A stretch of 64,000 nucleotides of DNA. Source: Herbaspirillum sp. SJZ107. GTDB lineage: Bacteria > Pseudomonadota > Gammaproteobacteria > Burkholderiales > Burkholderiaceae_D. Below the pieces are notes generated by a model. The model was not told the origin of the DNA, made no database searches, and saw only the letters and a list, made by a program, of their open reading frames with translations. The translations under genes were made by a program, and so were the position numbers. Location of the stretch: assembly GCF_006715485.1 (NCBI RefSeq), contig NZ_VFNH01000002.1, positions 1,488,001-1,552,000 on the forward strand, read 5' to 3'. The stretch's first letter is position 1. Each line of letters starts with the position of its first letter. Of the stretch, positions 18,381 through 26,848 are shown piece by piece.

Positions 18381-18412
18381 CGTCGCCCCTGCCTGCGCAG
18401 GGGCGACGTTTT
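18381..18412 (+). terminator. Strong terminator after ilvC (repeated element, copy 1)
   Basis: Perfect 12-bp stem (CGTCGCCCCTGC / GCAGGGGCGACG), four-base loop, then TTTT. The same 28 bases occur after ispF at 63157-63184. Confidence 0.85.
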
Positions 18413-18525
18413 CAGGGTAACAATTCAGTGAATTGTACCTATTTGCAACTTTCCATTACATACGCTCGTCCATAAGAAGAAAACCGTTATTGTTCTCCTG
18501 TCGACATCAACCCAGGAGCACAAGC

Positions 18526-19308
18526 ATGGCCCCGTCCCGCCTCATCCTCGCCGCCATCCTCGGCCTCGCCCTCAACGCCCAGGCGCAAACCGGCGCCGCC
18601 ACCGCACCCGCCTTCAGCACCAGCGGCACCCTGGTCGTCGTTCCCGCCTTCGGCGAAGTCAAGCGCGCCAACGACGAAGCCACCGTCACCTTCACCGTCG
18701 AGGAACAGGACAAGGACCGCGCCGCCGCCACTGCGCGCGTCAACCAGAAAATGAAGCAGGGCACCGACATACTGCGCCGCCAGGACCCGCAGGCCGAGCT
18801 GAAGACCGTCAACTACTACAGCTACCCGGTGTACCCGGAAGTGCCGGAGAATCCGGCGCGCCCGCTCGCCAATCCGGAGGCGCGCCGCATTCCGATCGGC
18901 TGGCGGGTCGGTCAGAGCCTCGAGATGAAGACGCGCAACCTGGCGCAATTGCCGAAGGCGGCTGCCGCCGTGCAGAAGGTGCTGGGCATCAACGGCATCG
19001 ATTACCATTTGAGCCCGGAACTGGAAAAGCAGCTGGACGACGAGCGCATCGCCGCCACTTACCGCAACCTGAACCAGCGCATCGCCTCGATTGCACGCGC
19101 CATGGGGCGCAGCGTTAACGACGCCGTCATCGATACCGTCGATTTCGAGGGCAGCGGCAATTACGCGGGCGAACGTGCAGTCGAGGCGCCGGCACCGATG
19201 ATGATGCGCGCCAAGAGGGGCGATGCCGACGACGTGCCGGAACCCAGCTTCGAACCCGGCGAAACCACCCTGCAGATGCGTCTGGTAGGGAAGGTAAGGT
19301 TCCGCTAA
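18526..19308 (+). CDS. SIMPL (DUF541) domain periplasmic protein
   Basis: 260 residues with a signal peptide (about 1-20, ending LALNAQAQ). The SIMPL/DUF541 domain spans about 35-258: GTLVVVPAFGEVKRANDEATVTFTV at its start, and TLQMRLVGKVRFR at its end, the usual closing strand. Family members are exported proteins linked to stress resistance; the biochemical role is not known. CCAGGAG precedes ATG 18526, which is preferred over an in-frame ATG at 18433 that would bury the signal peptide. An internal Met/Pro-rich loop lies at about 220-245. Confidence 0.85.
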   Translation: MAPSRLILAAILGLALNAQAQTGAATAPAFSTSGTLVVVPAFGEVKRANDEATVTFTVEEQDKDRAAATARVNQKMKQGTDILRRQDPQAELKTVNYYSYPVYPEVPENPARPLANPEARRIPIGWRVGQSLEMKTRNLAQLPKAAAAVQKVLGINGIDYHLSPELEKQLDDERIAATYRNLNQRIASIARAMGRSVNDAVIDTVDFEGSGNYAGERAVEAPAPMMMRAKRGDADDVPEPSFEPGETTLQMRLVGKVRFR

Positions 19309-19342
19309 CACTGTCAATTAGCTAACTGCGCACCGGCACCAC

Positions 19343-19348
19343 TATAAT
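19343..19348 (+). promoter_or_regulatory. TATAAT -10 element before pssA
   Basis: A consensus -10 hexamer 41 bases before the chosen pssA start. The -35 is weak (TTAGCT at 19318-19323, spacing 19). The hexamer overlaps an in-frame ATG at 19347, so that ATG would not be on the transcript. Confidence 0.55.
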
Positions 19349-19388
19349 GGAGCCATCCGCGCCCGGTGCGCAGCTACCCAAAACAACC

Positions 19389-20255
19389 ATGGCTCCTCTC
19401 CCACGACGCAGAAAATCCGGCGCCGTCAAGGCATCCTTCGCCCGCTTCAAGGCCCGCCGGGCCGGTGCGCCGATCGACGGTCCGCGCGGCCGGCCGCGCC
19501 GCGGCATCTACCTGCTGCCCAACGCCTTCACCACCGCGGCCCTGTTCGGCGGTTTCTACGCCATCGTGATGGCGATGAACCAGCGCTTCGACCACGCCTG
19601 CTGGGCCGTGTTCATCGCCATGGTGCTCGACAGCCTGGACGGCCGTGTGGCGCGCCTGACCAATACCCAGTCCGAATTCGGCGCCCAGTACGATTCGCTG
19701 TCCGACATGGTCTCGTTCGGCGCCGCCCCGGCCCTCGTCATCTACGAATGGTCGCTGCGCGGCCTGGGCAAGCTGGGCTGGATCGCCGCCTTCGTCTACT
19801 GCGCCGGCGCCGCGCTGCGCCTGGCGCGCTTCAACACGAACATCGAAGTCGTCGACAAGCGCTTCTTCCAGGGCTTGCCCAGCCCGGCGGCCGCGGCGCT
19901 GGTGGTCGGTTTCGTGATGATGATGACCGACCCCGACATCAACATCAGCCCGCGCCAGGCCGACTGGATCTCGTGGGCCATCGCGCTGTTCGCCGGCCTG
20001 ACGATGGTGACCAACGTGCCGTTCTACAGCTTCAAGGACGTGAACTTCCGCAAGTCGGTGCCCTTCATCGTGGTGTTCCTGATCGCGCTGGCGCTGGCGC
20101 TGCTGGCGATCGACCCGCCCAAGGTCCTGTGGCCGCTGTTCGTGCTGTACGGCCTGTCGGGCTATGCGGTGTACTTCTGGCGTTTGGCCAAGGGCAAGCC
20201 GGTCAGCATCGTGCAGACCGACGAGTACCCGGTCGATCCGAGCGAACGGCGCTGA
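19389..20255 (+). CDS. pssA: CDP-diacylglycerol-serine O-phosphatidyltransferase
   Basis: 288 residues, integral membrane enzyme that makes phosphatidylserine, the precursor of phosphatidylethanolamine. The CDP-alcohol phosphotransferase motif is complete: DSLDGRVAR, then the G and two Asp of FGAQYDSLSD. About seven hydrophobic segments follow a basic N-terminal tail (PRRRKSGAVKASFARFKARR). Start 19389 is chosen over 19347 because a TATAAT box overlaps the latter. In betaproteobacteria pssA often follows ilvBHC, with psd between; psd is absent here and a SIMPL gene takes its place. Confidence 0.93.
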   Translation: MAPLPRRRKSGAVKASFARFKARRAGAPIDGPRGRPRRGIYLLPNAFTTAALFGGFYAIVMAMNQRFDHACWAVFIAMVLDSLDGRVARLTNTQSEFGAQYDSLSDMVSFGAAPALVIYEWSLRGLGKLGWIAAFVYCAGAALRLARFNTNIEVVDKRFFQGLPSPAAAALVVGFVMMMTDPDINISPRQADWISWAIALFAGLTMVTNVPFYSFKDVNFRKSVPFIVVFLIALALALLAIDPPKVLWPLFVLYGLSGYAVYFWRLAKGKPVSIVQTDEYPVDPSERR

Positions 20256-20279
20256 GCGCCGGGACGGCGGCGCCGGGCC

Positions 20280-21065
20280 TCAGTCGCGCAGCGTCCGCCA
20301 GTTCTGCTTGCTTGCCGGCGTCTCGTGCGCCGGGCAGCTGGTGATCATCTGCTTGCCGTGCTTTTCGATCATGTCGATGCTGGTGCTGCCCGGCGGGCGT
20401 TCGGTGATGCAGTAGGTGCCGCCGCCGGTGATGATGCGGGTGCGGCGCTCGCCGGTGCCGGTATTCGGCACCAGCTCATCGATCTTCGGCGCTTCCCATG
20501 GCCGCGGCGCGGCCAGGTCGTGCGCCGCCTCCATCTTTTCGCGCATGCGGATCTGCGGGCTGTCCAATGGGGCCGCGATATACGGATTGTTTTCCTTGCG
20601 CAGCGCGCGGTCGATCTTGCCGATGTCGCGTTTGGCGCGTTTCAGGATCTCCGCCGTGCTGGGCCTGGCCGCGGCCGGCTCGGACGGCGCGGCCTGGGGT
20701 GCGTTGGCCGGGTTGTCGGTGGATGACGCTGCCGGGGTTGCCGGTGCCAGCGTGATCGGCGCCGCCTCGGGGATGGCCGCCGGCTGCGACGCGGTCGTGC
20801 GCGGCGTCGCCGCAGCAGGGGCGCGGGCAGCTGCTTGCGCCGGCTTCGGCAACTGCACTGGCTTGGGTGGCGGCGCCGGGAGCGCTTTGAGGGGCGGCAG
20901 CCGGATCCACTGGATGAGGGTGCGCTTCGGCGCCGGCCCGCTCTCCACCGGCAATGTGTGGCGGCTCATCTGCCAGCCCAGCAATAGCACTGCATGGACC
21001 AGCACGGTCAATGCCAGGCCGGCGTAGCGCCGTTCGCGCGGAAGGGGATGATATGCAGTCAACAT
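20280..21065 (-). CDS. Proline-rich TonB-like single-pass membrane protein, function unknown
   Basis: 261 residues. Short basic N-terminus, one membrane helix (about 16-33: YAGLALTVLVHAVLLLGWQM), a long Pro/Ala-rich spacer (about 55-145), then a conserved-looking C-terminal part with EILKRAKRDIGKIDRALRKE and two Cys (TYCITE, TSCPAH) that could form a disulfide outside the membrane. The N-terminal layout resembles TonB, but no TonB C-terminal domain is seen. A TATACT box ends only seven bases before ATG 21065, so the transcript may be leaderless or nearly so; an in-frame ATG at 21104 lies upstream of that box. Convergent with pssA. Confidence 0.6.
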   Translation of the reverse strand: MLTAYHPLPRERRYAGLALTVLVHAVLLLGWQMSRHTLPVESGPAPKRTLIQWIRLPPLKALPAPPPKPVQLPKPAQAAARAPAAATPRTTASQPAAIPEAAPITLAPATPAASSTDNPANAPQAAPSEPAAARPSTAEILKRAKRDIGKIDRALRKENNPYIAAPLDSPQIRMREKMEAAHDLAAPRPWEAPKIDELVPNTGTGERRTRIITGGGTYCITERPPGSTSIDMIEKHGKQMITSCPAHETPASKQNWRTLRD

Positions 21066-21211
21066 GCGGCCGAGTATAGCGAGCGCATCCGAACCATTTC
21101 TCACACATTCTTGCGCCTAAGTTTCGCCTAAGGGCAGGGGCCGGCTGGCGTGCGCGGCCCGCGCCGGGTGGCCCTCTATACTCGGGTCATGATCTTTATC
21201 GGCAGCAATCA

Positions 21212-22141
21212 ATGACCCGACGACTTTTCCTGGCCTGCGCCGCCGCCGTGCTGGCAGCCGCCTCCGTGGCCGCATGCTCGCCGCTGGGCGTGGTGAACGC
21301 GATCTCGCCCGATGGCGACAGCAGCGCCAGCACGGCGATCCGCTACGGCGGCGACCCGCGCAACATGCTCGACATCTACCGTCCGCAAGCCGGCAGCGGC
21401 GCGGCGCCGGTCATCGTCTTCTTTTACGGCGGCAACTGGGTCAGCGGCAAGCGCAGCGACTACGCCTTTGTCGGCCGGGCGCTGGCGGCGCGCGGCTTTG
21501 TGGTGGTGGTGCCGGATTACCGCCTGTATCCGCAGGTGCATTATCCGGACTTCCTGGCCGATGCCGCTGCTGCCGTGGCATGGACCGAACGCCATGCCGG
21601 TGCGTACGGCGGCGATCCGGCGAAAGTGTTCGTGATGGGCCACAGTGCCGGCGCCTACAACGCGGCGATGGTGGCGCTGGACCCGCGCTGGCTGGGGCAG
21701 CAGGGCATGAGGCCGGACTCGCTGCGCGGCTGGATCGGCCTGGCCGGCCCCTACGACTTCCTGCCGATCCAGAACCGGACCACGCGCCCGGTCTTCGATT
21801 ATCCAAACACCCGCCCCGAGTCGCAGCCCGTGAACCACGCCGGCGCCAAGGCGCCGCCCGCGCTGCTGATCGCCGCCAACAGCGACGACCTGGTCGATCC
21901 GGCGCGCAATACCGGCGCACTGGCGAGCCGGCTGCGCACGGCCGGGGTGCCGGTGCGCGAGCTGTATTACGGCGGAGTGAATCACTACACGCTGGTGGCC
22001 TCGCTGTCGCCCACGCTGCGGCGACTGGCGCCGACGCTGGATGCGGTGCAGGCCTTCGTCAACGACACCCTCGGTGGCAGTATCAATGGTGGCGTCAGCG
22101 GAAGCGGAAGCGATCGTCGTACATCGGGTCCGGCCCGTTGA
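21212..22141 (+). CDS. Alpha/beta hydrolase (esterase) lipoprotein
   Basis: 309 residues. Lipoprotein signal with lipobox SVAAC, C22. The hydrolase domain belongs to the HSL/BD-FAE esterase type: oxyanion-hole motif YGGNW at 72-76 (HGGxW-like), nucleophile S145 in GHSAG, an Asp in ANSDDLVDP and the His in GGVNHYT. Probably cleaves small acyl esters in the periplasm or at the outer membrane. A TATACT -10-like box lies at 21177-21182. The last 47 bases overlap the 3' end of the convergent gene; that tail (GGVSGSGS..) is not conserved-looking. Confidence 0.82.
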   Translation: MTRRLFLACAAAVLAAASVAACSPLGVVNAISPDGDSSASTAIRYGGDPRNMLDIYRPQAGSGAAPVIVFFYGGNWVSGKRSDYAFVGRALAARGFVVVVPDYRLYPQVHYPDFLADAAAAVAWTERHAGAYGGDPAKVFVMGHSAGAYNAAMVALDPRWLGQQGMRPDSLRGWIGLAGPYDFLPIQNRTTRPVFDYPNTRPESQPVNHAGAKAPPALLIAANSDDLVDPARNTGALASRLRTAGVPVRELYYGGVNHYTLVASLSPTLRRLAPTLDAVQAFVNDTLGGSINGGVSGSGSDRRTSGPAR

Positions 22142-22613
22142 TCATCTGCTGGACGATGCCTTGCTGGTCGAAGTGGACGTGCATCATCGAGTTCCACACG
22201 CCCGATTCCTTGTAGCGGTAAGACCAGACTTCGTAGTTGTGAAAGGCGACGCGCGAGGTTTCGGCCGGGTGGCCGAAGGTGCGCAGGATGTCGTCCTTGT
22301 TCCAGCGTCCGATTTTGACGATGGCAAATTTCTCGCTCGTCAGCACCTGTTCGTAAGCCACCAGCCGGCCGTCCGCGCCGATGGTGGCCATGTGCTGGAA
22401 CTGGCCCATCGGCTGGCCGGCGTATTCGAGCACCTGGCCGCCGTCCGGCAAAGGGTAGGCGGCACGCGGCGTGCCGAGCCTGGCCTGCACCTCGGCCAGC
22501 GGCGCACCGGCGGGCGGCGGCTGGCGCAGCAGCTGGGCGCAGCCGCCCAGGCCCAGCGACAGGGCCACCGACAAAGACAGGGTCGCCAGCGTGGAGTTCA
22601 GCAGATTCGTCAT
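22095..22613 (-). CDS. SmpA/OmlA-like lipoprotein, copy 2 of a tandem pair
   Basis: 172 residues. Lipobox GLGGC with C25. Two repeats of the SmpA/BamE-type theme: an N-terminal unit with LAEVQARLGTPRAAYPLPDGGQVLEY and a second with WNKDDILRTFGHPAETSRV..YEVWSYRYKE. Long stretches match the neighbouring paralogue at 22651-23160 (GQPMGQFQHMA, IGADGRL, WSYRYK, WNSMM). Probably an outer-membrane-anchored envelope protein; substrate or partner unknown. Lies 37 bp after the paralogue. Confidence 0.78.
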   Translation of the reverse strand: MTNLLNSTLATLSLSVALSLGLGGCAQLLRQPPPAGAPLAEVQARLGTPRAAYPLPDGGQVLEYAGQPMGQFQHMATIGADGRLVAYEQVLTSEKFAIVKIGRWNKDDILRTFGHPAETSRVAFHNYEVWSYRYKESGVWNSMMHVHFDQQGIVQQMINGPDPMYDDRFRFR

Positions 22614-22650
22614 GGTCGCTATTCCTTGTCCGCGCCGGCCGGGCGGGTAG

Positions 22651-23160
22651 TTACATGCCCTTGAAGCGCTCGTCGAGCACCGGGTCCGGCGTGTTTTGCA
22701 GCCGCACCACGACGCCGCGTGCGTTGAAGTAGACGTTCATCATCGAATTCCACAGCCCGTCCTGCTTGTAGCGGTAGGACCAGACTTCGCGGTCGTCGAG
22801 GCGTACGCGCCCGGTCTCGGCAGGGCGGCCGAAGTGGCGCAGGATGTCGTCGCGGTTCCAGCGGTTGACTTGCACGTTGGCGAAATTCTCGCTGGTGAGC
22901 ACCTGGCCGTAGGAGATCAGCCGGCCGTCGGCGCCGATGCGCGCCATGTGCTGGAACTGTCCCATCGGCTGGCCACGGTACTCCAGCCACTGGCCGCCGT
23001 CCGGGTCGGGATAGGTGGCGGTCGGCTTGCCGAGGCGGGCAGTGACGTCGGCCGCCGGGATGCCGGCCGGCAGCTTGGTCTGCAGGCCGCCGCAGGCGCC
23101 CAGGCCGAGGGAAAGTGCCAGCAGCGCGGCCAGCGTTCTGATCTTCATTGGTTTGCTCAT
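22651..23160 (-). CDS. SmpA/OmlA-like lipoprotein, copy 1 of a tandem pair
   Basis: 169 residues from ATG 23160, which has AAGGA eight bases upstream; ATG 23148 is an alternative. Lipobox GLGAC with C23. Shares with the downstream gene the order IPAADVTARLGKPTATYPDPDGGQWLEY, GQPMGQFQHMARIGADGRL, VLTSENFANV, NRWNRDDILRHFGRPAE, and EVWSYRYK..LWNSMM. The two genes are a clear tandem duplication, probably one transcript. Role unknown; the BamE-like motifs suggest the outer membrane. Confidence 0.78.
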   Translation of the reverse strand: MSKPMKIRTLAALLALSLGLGACGGLQTKLPAGIPAADVTARLGKPTATYPDPDGGQWLEYRGQPMGQFQHMARIGADGRLISYGQVLTSENFANVQVNRWNRDDILRHFGRPAETGRVRLDDREVWSYRYKQDGLWNSMMNVYFNARGVVVRLQNTPDPVLDERFKGM

Positions 23161-23253
23161 CCGTAAAATCCTTAGTGCATGCCATCTTGGCATCGCCATC
23201 CCATGCATTGTAACGAAAGCCAGGAAAGACTGGCTTCGCCTGCCGTTTTCACC

Positions 23254-23282
23254 TATACTCTCCGGTCTTGACCTGAAGGTCA
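23254..23282 (+). promoter_or_regulatory. rpsO -10 element and 5'-end hairpin
   Basis: TATACT at 23254-23259 is a good -10 with a weak -35. Starting about ten bases after it, TGACC-TGAA-GGTCA (23269-23282) forms a hairpin that would lie at the very 5' end of the rpsO mRNA. It could protect the message or take part in S15 autoregulation. Confidence 0.5.
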
Positions 23283-23347
23283 GGGTTTCTTAACAATTCA
23301 CGGTGCGCTGGGTTCCGACTCTTGCACCGCATGTGAAAGGTAATATC

Positions 23348-23617
23348 ATGTCCGTAGAACACATCAACAAAGCAGCGATCATCGCCGACAACGCACGTGG
23401 CGACAAAGACACCGGTTCGCCGGAAGTGCAAGTTGCACTGCTGACCGCACGCATCAACGAACTGAACGGCCACTTCAAAGAGCACAAGAAGGACCACCAC
23501 TCGCGCCGCGGCCTGATCATGATGGTCAACCGTCGTAAGAGCCTGCTGGCTTACCTGAAGAACAAAGATCTGAACCGTTACCGCGACCTGATCGCCAAGC
23601 TCGGCCTGCGTAAGTAA
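23348..23617 (+). CDS. rpsO: 30S ribosomal protein S15 (uS15)
   Basis: 89 residues, the standard length. Binds the central domain of 16S rRNA early in 30S assembly. Family motifs: [33 protein letters not shown] and [10 protein letters not shown]. The ATG at 23348 gives the usual MSVEHINKA start. The rpsO-pnp order is the one found in E. coli and most proteobacteria. Confidence 0.98.
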   Translation: MSVEHINKAAIIADNARGDKDTGSPEVQVALLTARINELNGHFKEHKKDHHSRRGLIMMVNRRKSLLAYLKNKDLNRYRDLIAKLGLRK

Positions 23618-23655
23618 TTCTTTACGCATTGAGCTTTCAGCGGAACGCTTAAATC

Positions 23656-23694
23656 AAAAATGCCTGCGTCAGTTCGACTGCCGCGGGCATTTTT
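23656..23694 (+). terminator. Terminator between rpsO and pnp
   Basis: AAAAATGCCTGCG pairs with CGCGGGCATTTTT (one G-U pair) around a 13-base loop, ending in a T-run at 23690-23694. Probably partial, as in E. coli where some rpsO transcripts read into pnp. Confidence 0.8.
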
Positions 23695-23746
23695 CGTATT
23701 GGCGGACGCATTTGAAGCTCGGTGCAGCAATGATTCATTGGAGGAA

Positions 23747-23766
23747 GGCCGTTCCAACGAACGGCC
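23747..23766 (+). promoter_or_regulatory. pnp leader hairpin
   Basis: Perfect 8-bp stem GGCCGTTC-CAAC-GAACGGCC, 58 bases before the pnp start. In E. coli a pnp leader stem is cut by RNase III and lets PNPase repress itself; this hairpin is in the corresponding place, though shorter. Confidence 0.5.
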
Positions 23767-23824
23767 CGTGGTGAGGTGAACGACAGCGCCTGAAAATCTG
23801 TCGGCAAAATGAAAGGGATACCCC

Positions 23825-25933
23825 ATGTTTAACAAAGTTACGAAAACCTTCCAGTACGGCGAGCACACCGTTACCCTGGAAACCGGCGAAATCGCCCGTC
23901 AAGCCAGCGGCGCCGTCGTGGTGTCGGTGGAAGACACCGTCGTCCTCGCGACCGTGGTCGCCAAGAAGGATGCCAAGCCGGGCCAGGATTTCTTCCCGCT
24001 GACCGTCGATTACATCGAGAAGAGCTACGCCGCCGGCAAGATCCCGGGTGGCTTCTTCAAGCGCGAAGGCCGTCCGTCGGAAAAGGAAACGCTGACCTCG
24101 CGCCTGATCGACCGTCCGATCCGCCCGCTGTTCCCGGAAGGCTACCTGAACGAAGTCCAGGTCATCATCCACGTGCTGTCGGTCAACCCTGAAATCGATC
24201 CGGACATCCCGTCGATGATCGGCGCCTCGGCCGCCCTGTGCGTCGCCGGCATCCCGTTCAGCGGCCCGATCGGCGCCGCCCGCGTCGGCTACGCCAACGG
24301 CCAGTACATCCTGAACCCGACCACCACCCAGCTGAAGACCTCGCAGATGGACCTGGTCGTCGCCGGTACCGAACACGCCGTGCTGATGGTCGAATCCGAA
24401 GCCCAGCAGCTGTCCGAAGAAATCATGCTGGGCGCGGTTGTCTACGGCCACGAGCAGATGAAGGCCGTGATCGACGCGATCCACGCGCTGGTCGAAGAAG
24501 GCGGCAAGCCGGAAGTCGAGTGGAGCCCGGCACCGAAGAACGAAACCCTGATCGCCCAAGTCGCCCAACTGGCCGAAGCCAAGGTGCGCGATGCCTACCA
24601 GACCCGCGAAAAGTCGGCACGCCAGCAAAAGCTGAAGTCGCTGTCGGGCGAAGTCATGGCAGGCCTGCAAGAGCAGGGCATCGAAGCGGATAGCGCCGAA
24701 GTCGGCAACATTCTGTTCGACATGGAAGCCAAGGTCGTGCGTTCGCAGATCCTGGAAGGCGAGCCGCGTATCGACGGCCGCGACACCCGCACCGTGCGTC
24801 CGATCTCGATCCGCTCGAGCGTCCTGCCGCGCACCCACGGCTCGGCCCTGTTCACCCGCGGCGAAACGCAGGCGCTGGTGATCGCCACCCTGGGCACCGG
24901 CCGCGACAGCCAGAAGATCGACGCGCTGATGGGCGAGTACACCGACGACTTCATGATGCACTACAACATGCCTCCGTTCGCCACCGGCGAAACCGGCCGT
25001 GTGGGTACCCCGAAGCGCCGCGAAATCGGCCACGGCCGCCTGGCCAAGCGCGCGCTGGTCGCCGCGCTGCCGTCGCCGGAAGAGTTCAGCTACTCGGTAC
25101 GCCTGGTGTCGGAAATCACCGAATCGAACGGTTCCTCGTCGATGGCGTCGGTCTGCGGCGGCTGCCTGGCACTGATGGACGCCGGCGTCCCGATGAAGGC
25201 CCACGTGGCCGGCATCGCCATGGGCCTGATCAAGGAAGGCGGCAAGTTCGCCGTCCTGACCGACATCCTGGGCGATGAAGACCACCTGGGCGACATGGAC
25301 TTCAAGGTAGCGGGTACCGCCAACGGCATCACCGCGCTGCAGATGGACATCAAGATCCAGGGCATCACCAAGGAAATCATGCAGGTGGCACTGGCGCAAG
25401 CCAAGGAAGGCCGCCAGCACATCCTGGCCGAGATGCAGAAGGCCATGCCGACCGTGAATTCGCAGCTGTCGGACTTCGCACCGCGCCTGATCACCATCAA
25501 GATCAACCCGGAAAAGATCCGTGACGTGATCGGCAAGGGCGGCGCCGTCATCCGCGCGCTGACCGAAGAGACCGGCACCCAGATCGACATCACCGACGAA
25601 GGCATCGTGACCATCGCCTCGGTCGACGCCGCCGCCGGCCAGGAAGCCAAGCGCCGCATCGAAGAGCTGACCGCCTCGGTCGAAGTGGGCAAGACCTACG
25701 ACGGCACCGTGCTCAAGCTGCTGGACTTCGGCGCCATCGTGCAAGTGATGCCGGGCAAGGACGGCCTGCTGCACATCTCGCAGATCGCCAACGAGCGTGT
25801 GAACGCCGTCGCCGACTACCTGAAGGAAGGCCAGCAAGTGCGCGTGAAGGTCCTCGAGACCGACGAGCGCGGCCGCCTGAAGCTGTCGATGAAGGCTGCT
25901 GCTGCGGATGATGCTGCTGCCAACGCACAGTAA
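23825..25933 (+). CDS. pnp: Polynucleotide phosphorylase
   Basis: 702 residues. 3'-5' phosphorolytic exoribonuclease, a core of the RNA degradosome. Two RNase PH domains (about 10-230 and 310-545) are joined by a helical domain; [12 protein letters not shown] lies in the first, and [16 protein letters not shown] and the phosphate/metal loop with [11 protein letters not shown] in the second. The KH domain has [20 protein letters not shown] (about 562-580) and the S1 domain [20 protein letters not shown] (about 622 on). The C-terminal tail is short and Ala/Asp-rich. Confidence 0.98.
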   Translation: MFNKVTKTFQYGEHTVTLETGEIARQASGAVVVSVEDTVVLATVVAKKDAKPGQDFFPLTVDYIEKSYAAGKIPGGFFKREGRPSEKETLTSRLIDRPIRPLFPEGYLNEVQVIIHVLSVNPEIDPDIPSMIGASAALCVAGIPFSGPIGAARVGYANGQYILNPTTTQLKTSQMDLVVAGTEHAVLMVESEAQQLSEEIMLGAVVYGHEQMKAVIDAIHALVEEGGKPEVEWSPAPKNETLIAQVAQLAEAKVRDAYQTREKSARQQKLKSLSGEVMAGLQEQGIEADSAEVGNILFDMEAKVVRSQILEGEPRIDGRDTRTVRPISIRSSVLPRTHGSALFTRGETQALVIATLGTGRDSQKIDALMGEYTDDFMMHYNMPPFATGETGRVGTPKRREIGHGRLAKRALVAALPSPEEFSYSVRLVSEITESNGSSSMASVCGGCLALMDAGVPMKAHVAGIAMGLIKEGGKFAVLTDILGDEDHLGDMDFKVAGTANGITALQMDIKIQGITKEIMQVALAQAKEGRQHILAEMQKAMPTVNSQLSDFAPRLITIKINPEKIRDVIGKGGAVIRALTEETGTQIDITDEGIVTIASVDAAAGQEAKRRIEELTASVEVGKTYDGTVLKLLDFGAIVQVMPGKDGLLHISQIANERVNAVADYLKEGQQVRVKVLETDERGRLKLSMKAAAADDAAANAQ

Positions 25934-25959
25934 TCCTCCTGCGGCTGTCTAGCCGGATC

Positions 25960-25993
25960 AAAACCGCCAGTGCGTGAGCCTGGCGGTTTTTTT
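25960..25993 (+). terminator. Terminator after pnp
   Basis: AAAACCGCCAG / CTGGCGGTTTT 11-bp stem, nine-base loop, T-run to 25993. The ACCGCCAG/CTGGCGGT core recurs at 28916 and 40563. Confidence 0.9.
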
Positions 25994-26082
25994 ATGCCCG
26001 CGATGCGGCGCACTTCGCGGATGTCAAAACCGCTACACTAGGCTTGGCTGGTCATTCACCGATTCTTCGATCCGGAGCTTGT

Positions 26083-26349
26083 ATGGCAAATGATTGCGCG
26101 CACTTTCACGAGGTAACTCAGCGCGAAGGCAACACCGACGGCTGCGAGGAATGCCTGCAGACCGGCGACAACTGGGTCCACCTGCGCGTCTGCCTGAGCT
26201 GCGGCCACGTCGGCTGTTGCGACGATTCCAAGAACAAGCACGCGACTCGCCATTTCCACGGGACCGGCCATCCTGTGATCCGCTCCGACGAGCCGGGCGA
26301 AACCTGGGGCTGGTGTTATCTGGACCGGGTATTCAAGGACCCCGTTTAA
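26083..26349 (+). CDS. UBP-type zinc finger protein
   Basis: 88 residues, nearly all a zf-UBP (PF02148-type) fold: CAHFHEV, CEECLQTGDNWVHLRVCLSCGHVGCCDDS, then HATRHFHGTGHPVIRS, which together supply the Cys/His zinc ligands. Bacterial stand-alone forms have no known role; ubiquitin is not expected here. ATG 26083 has CCGGAG upstream; an in-frame start at 26044 would add 13 unconserved residues. Ends with GWCYLDRVF, typical of the bacterial family. Confidence 0.9.
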   Translation: MANDCAHFHEVTQREGNTDGCEECLQTGDNWVHLRVCLSCGHVGCCDDSKNKHATRHFHGTGHPVIRSDEPGETWGWCYLDRVFKDPV

Positions 26350-26357
26350 CGCTGTTC

Positions 26358-26756
26358 ATGCACGACATGCGTCTGCAAAGCCTTGGACTATGCGTTCTTT
26401 TGTTCTTTTCGCCTCATGCAGCCGGCGCAAAGGATGCGCAGGACATCATCGACGGATGCTGGAATGAAGGTGCTCATCCTGCCATGGCGGCCTGTGTCGA
26501 CCGGCATGCGCAAGCCGCCCGGCAGCATCTGAAAGAGGCTGAAAAAACCATCCGGAAAGTCGTGACTGCAGAGACAAGCGGACATCTCGAGGCAAGCATC
26601 GCGTCGTTTGATGCGTATCGTCGTGCTGCATGCACCTTCCGCGCGTCGGTGGCGCACACGAGCAACGCCACCGATGCCATCAAGGCGGCCTGTGAAGCGG
26701 AGCTGGACGAAAGCAGGGCGCTCGCGCTGGAAGCAGACAAGGTGTGGCTGGAGTAA
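26358..26756 (+). CDS. Exported LprI-like (DUF1311) protein
   Basis: 132 residues from ATG 26358, or 129 from the second ATG at 26367. Signal peptide ends with PHAAGA. The mature part shows the LprI/DUF1311 pattern: DIIDGCWNEG, MAACVDRHAQAARQHLKEAEKTI, then a WxxY-like FDAYRRAACTF and a last Cys in IKAACEAEL. The four Cys are likely in disulfides. LprI in mycobacteria inhibits lysozyme; here that is only an analogy. Starts 8 bp after the zinc-finger gene. Confidence 0.7.
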   Translation: MHDMRLQSLGLCVLLFFSPHAAGAKDAQDIIDGCWNEGAHPAMAACVDRHAQAARQHLKEAEKTIRKVVTAETSGHLEASIASFDAYRRAACTFRASVAHTSNATDAIKAACEAELDESRALALEADKVWLE

Positions 26757-26848
26757 TCCCGCAATACATCGCTCCTTGACAGCACCCACCCCAGCGCCTA
26801 GCCTTCAATGGCTCGGCCATTCCGGGCGTTACGCAACGAGGAGGCACC

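Noticed and set aside
23731-23775. 14-codon open frame in the pnp leader
   Set aside because: Too short and without a ribosome site; it overlaps the leader hairpin, which explains the conserved-looking sequence better.
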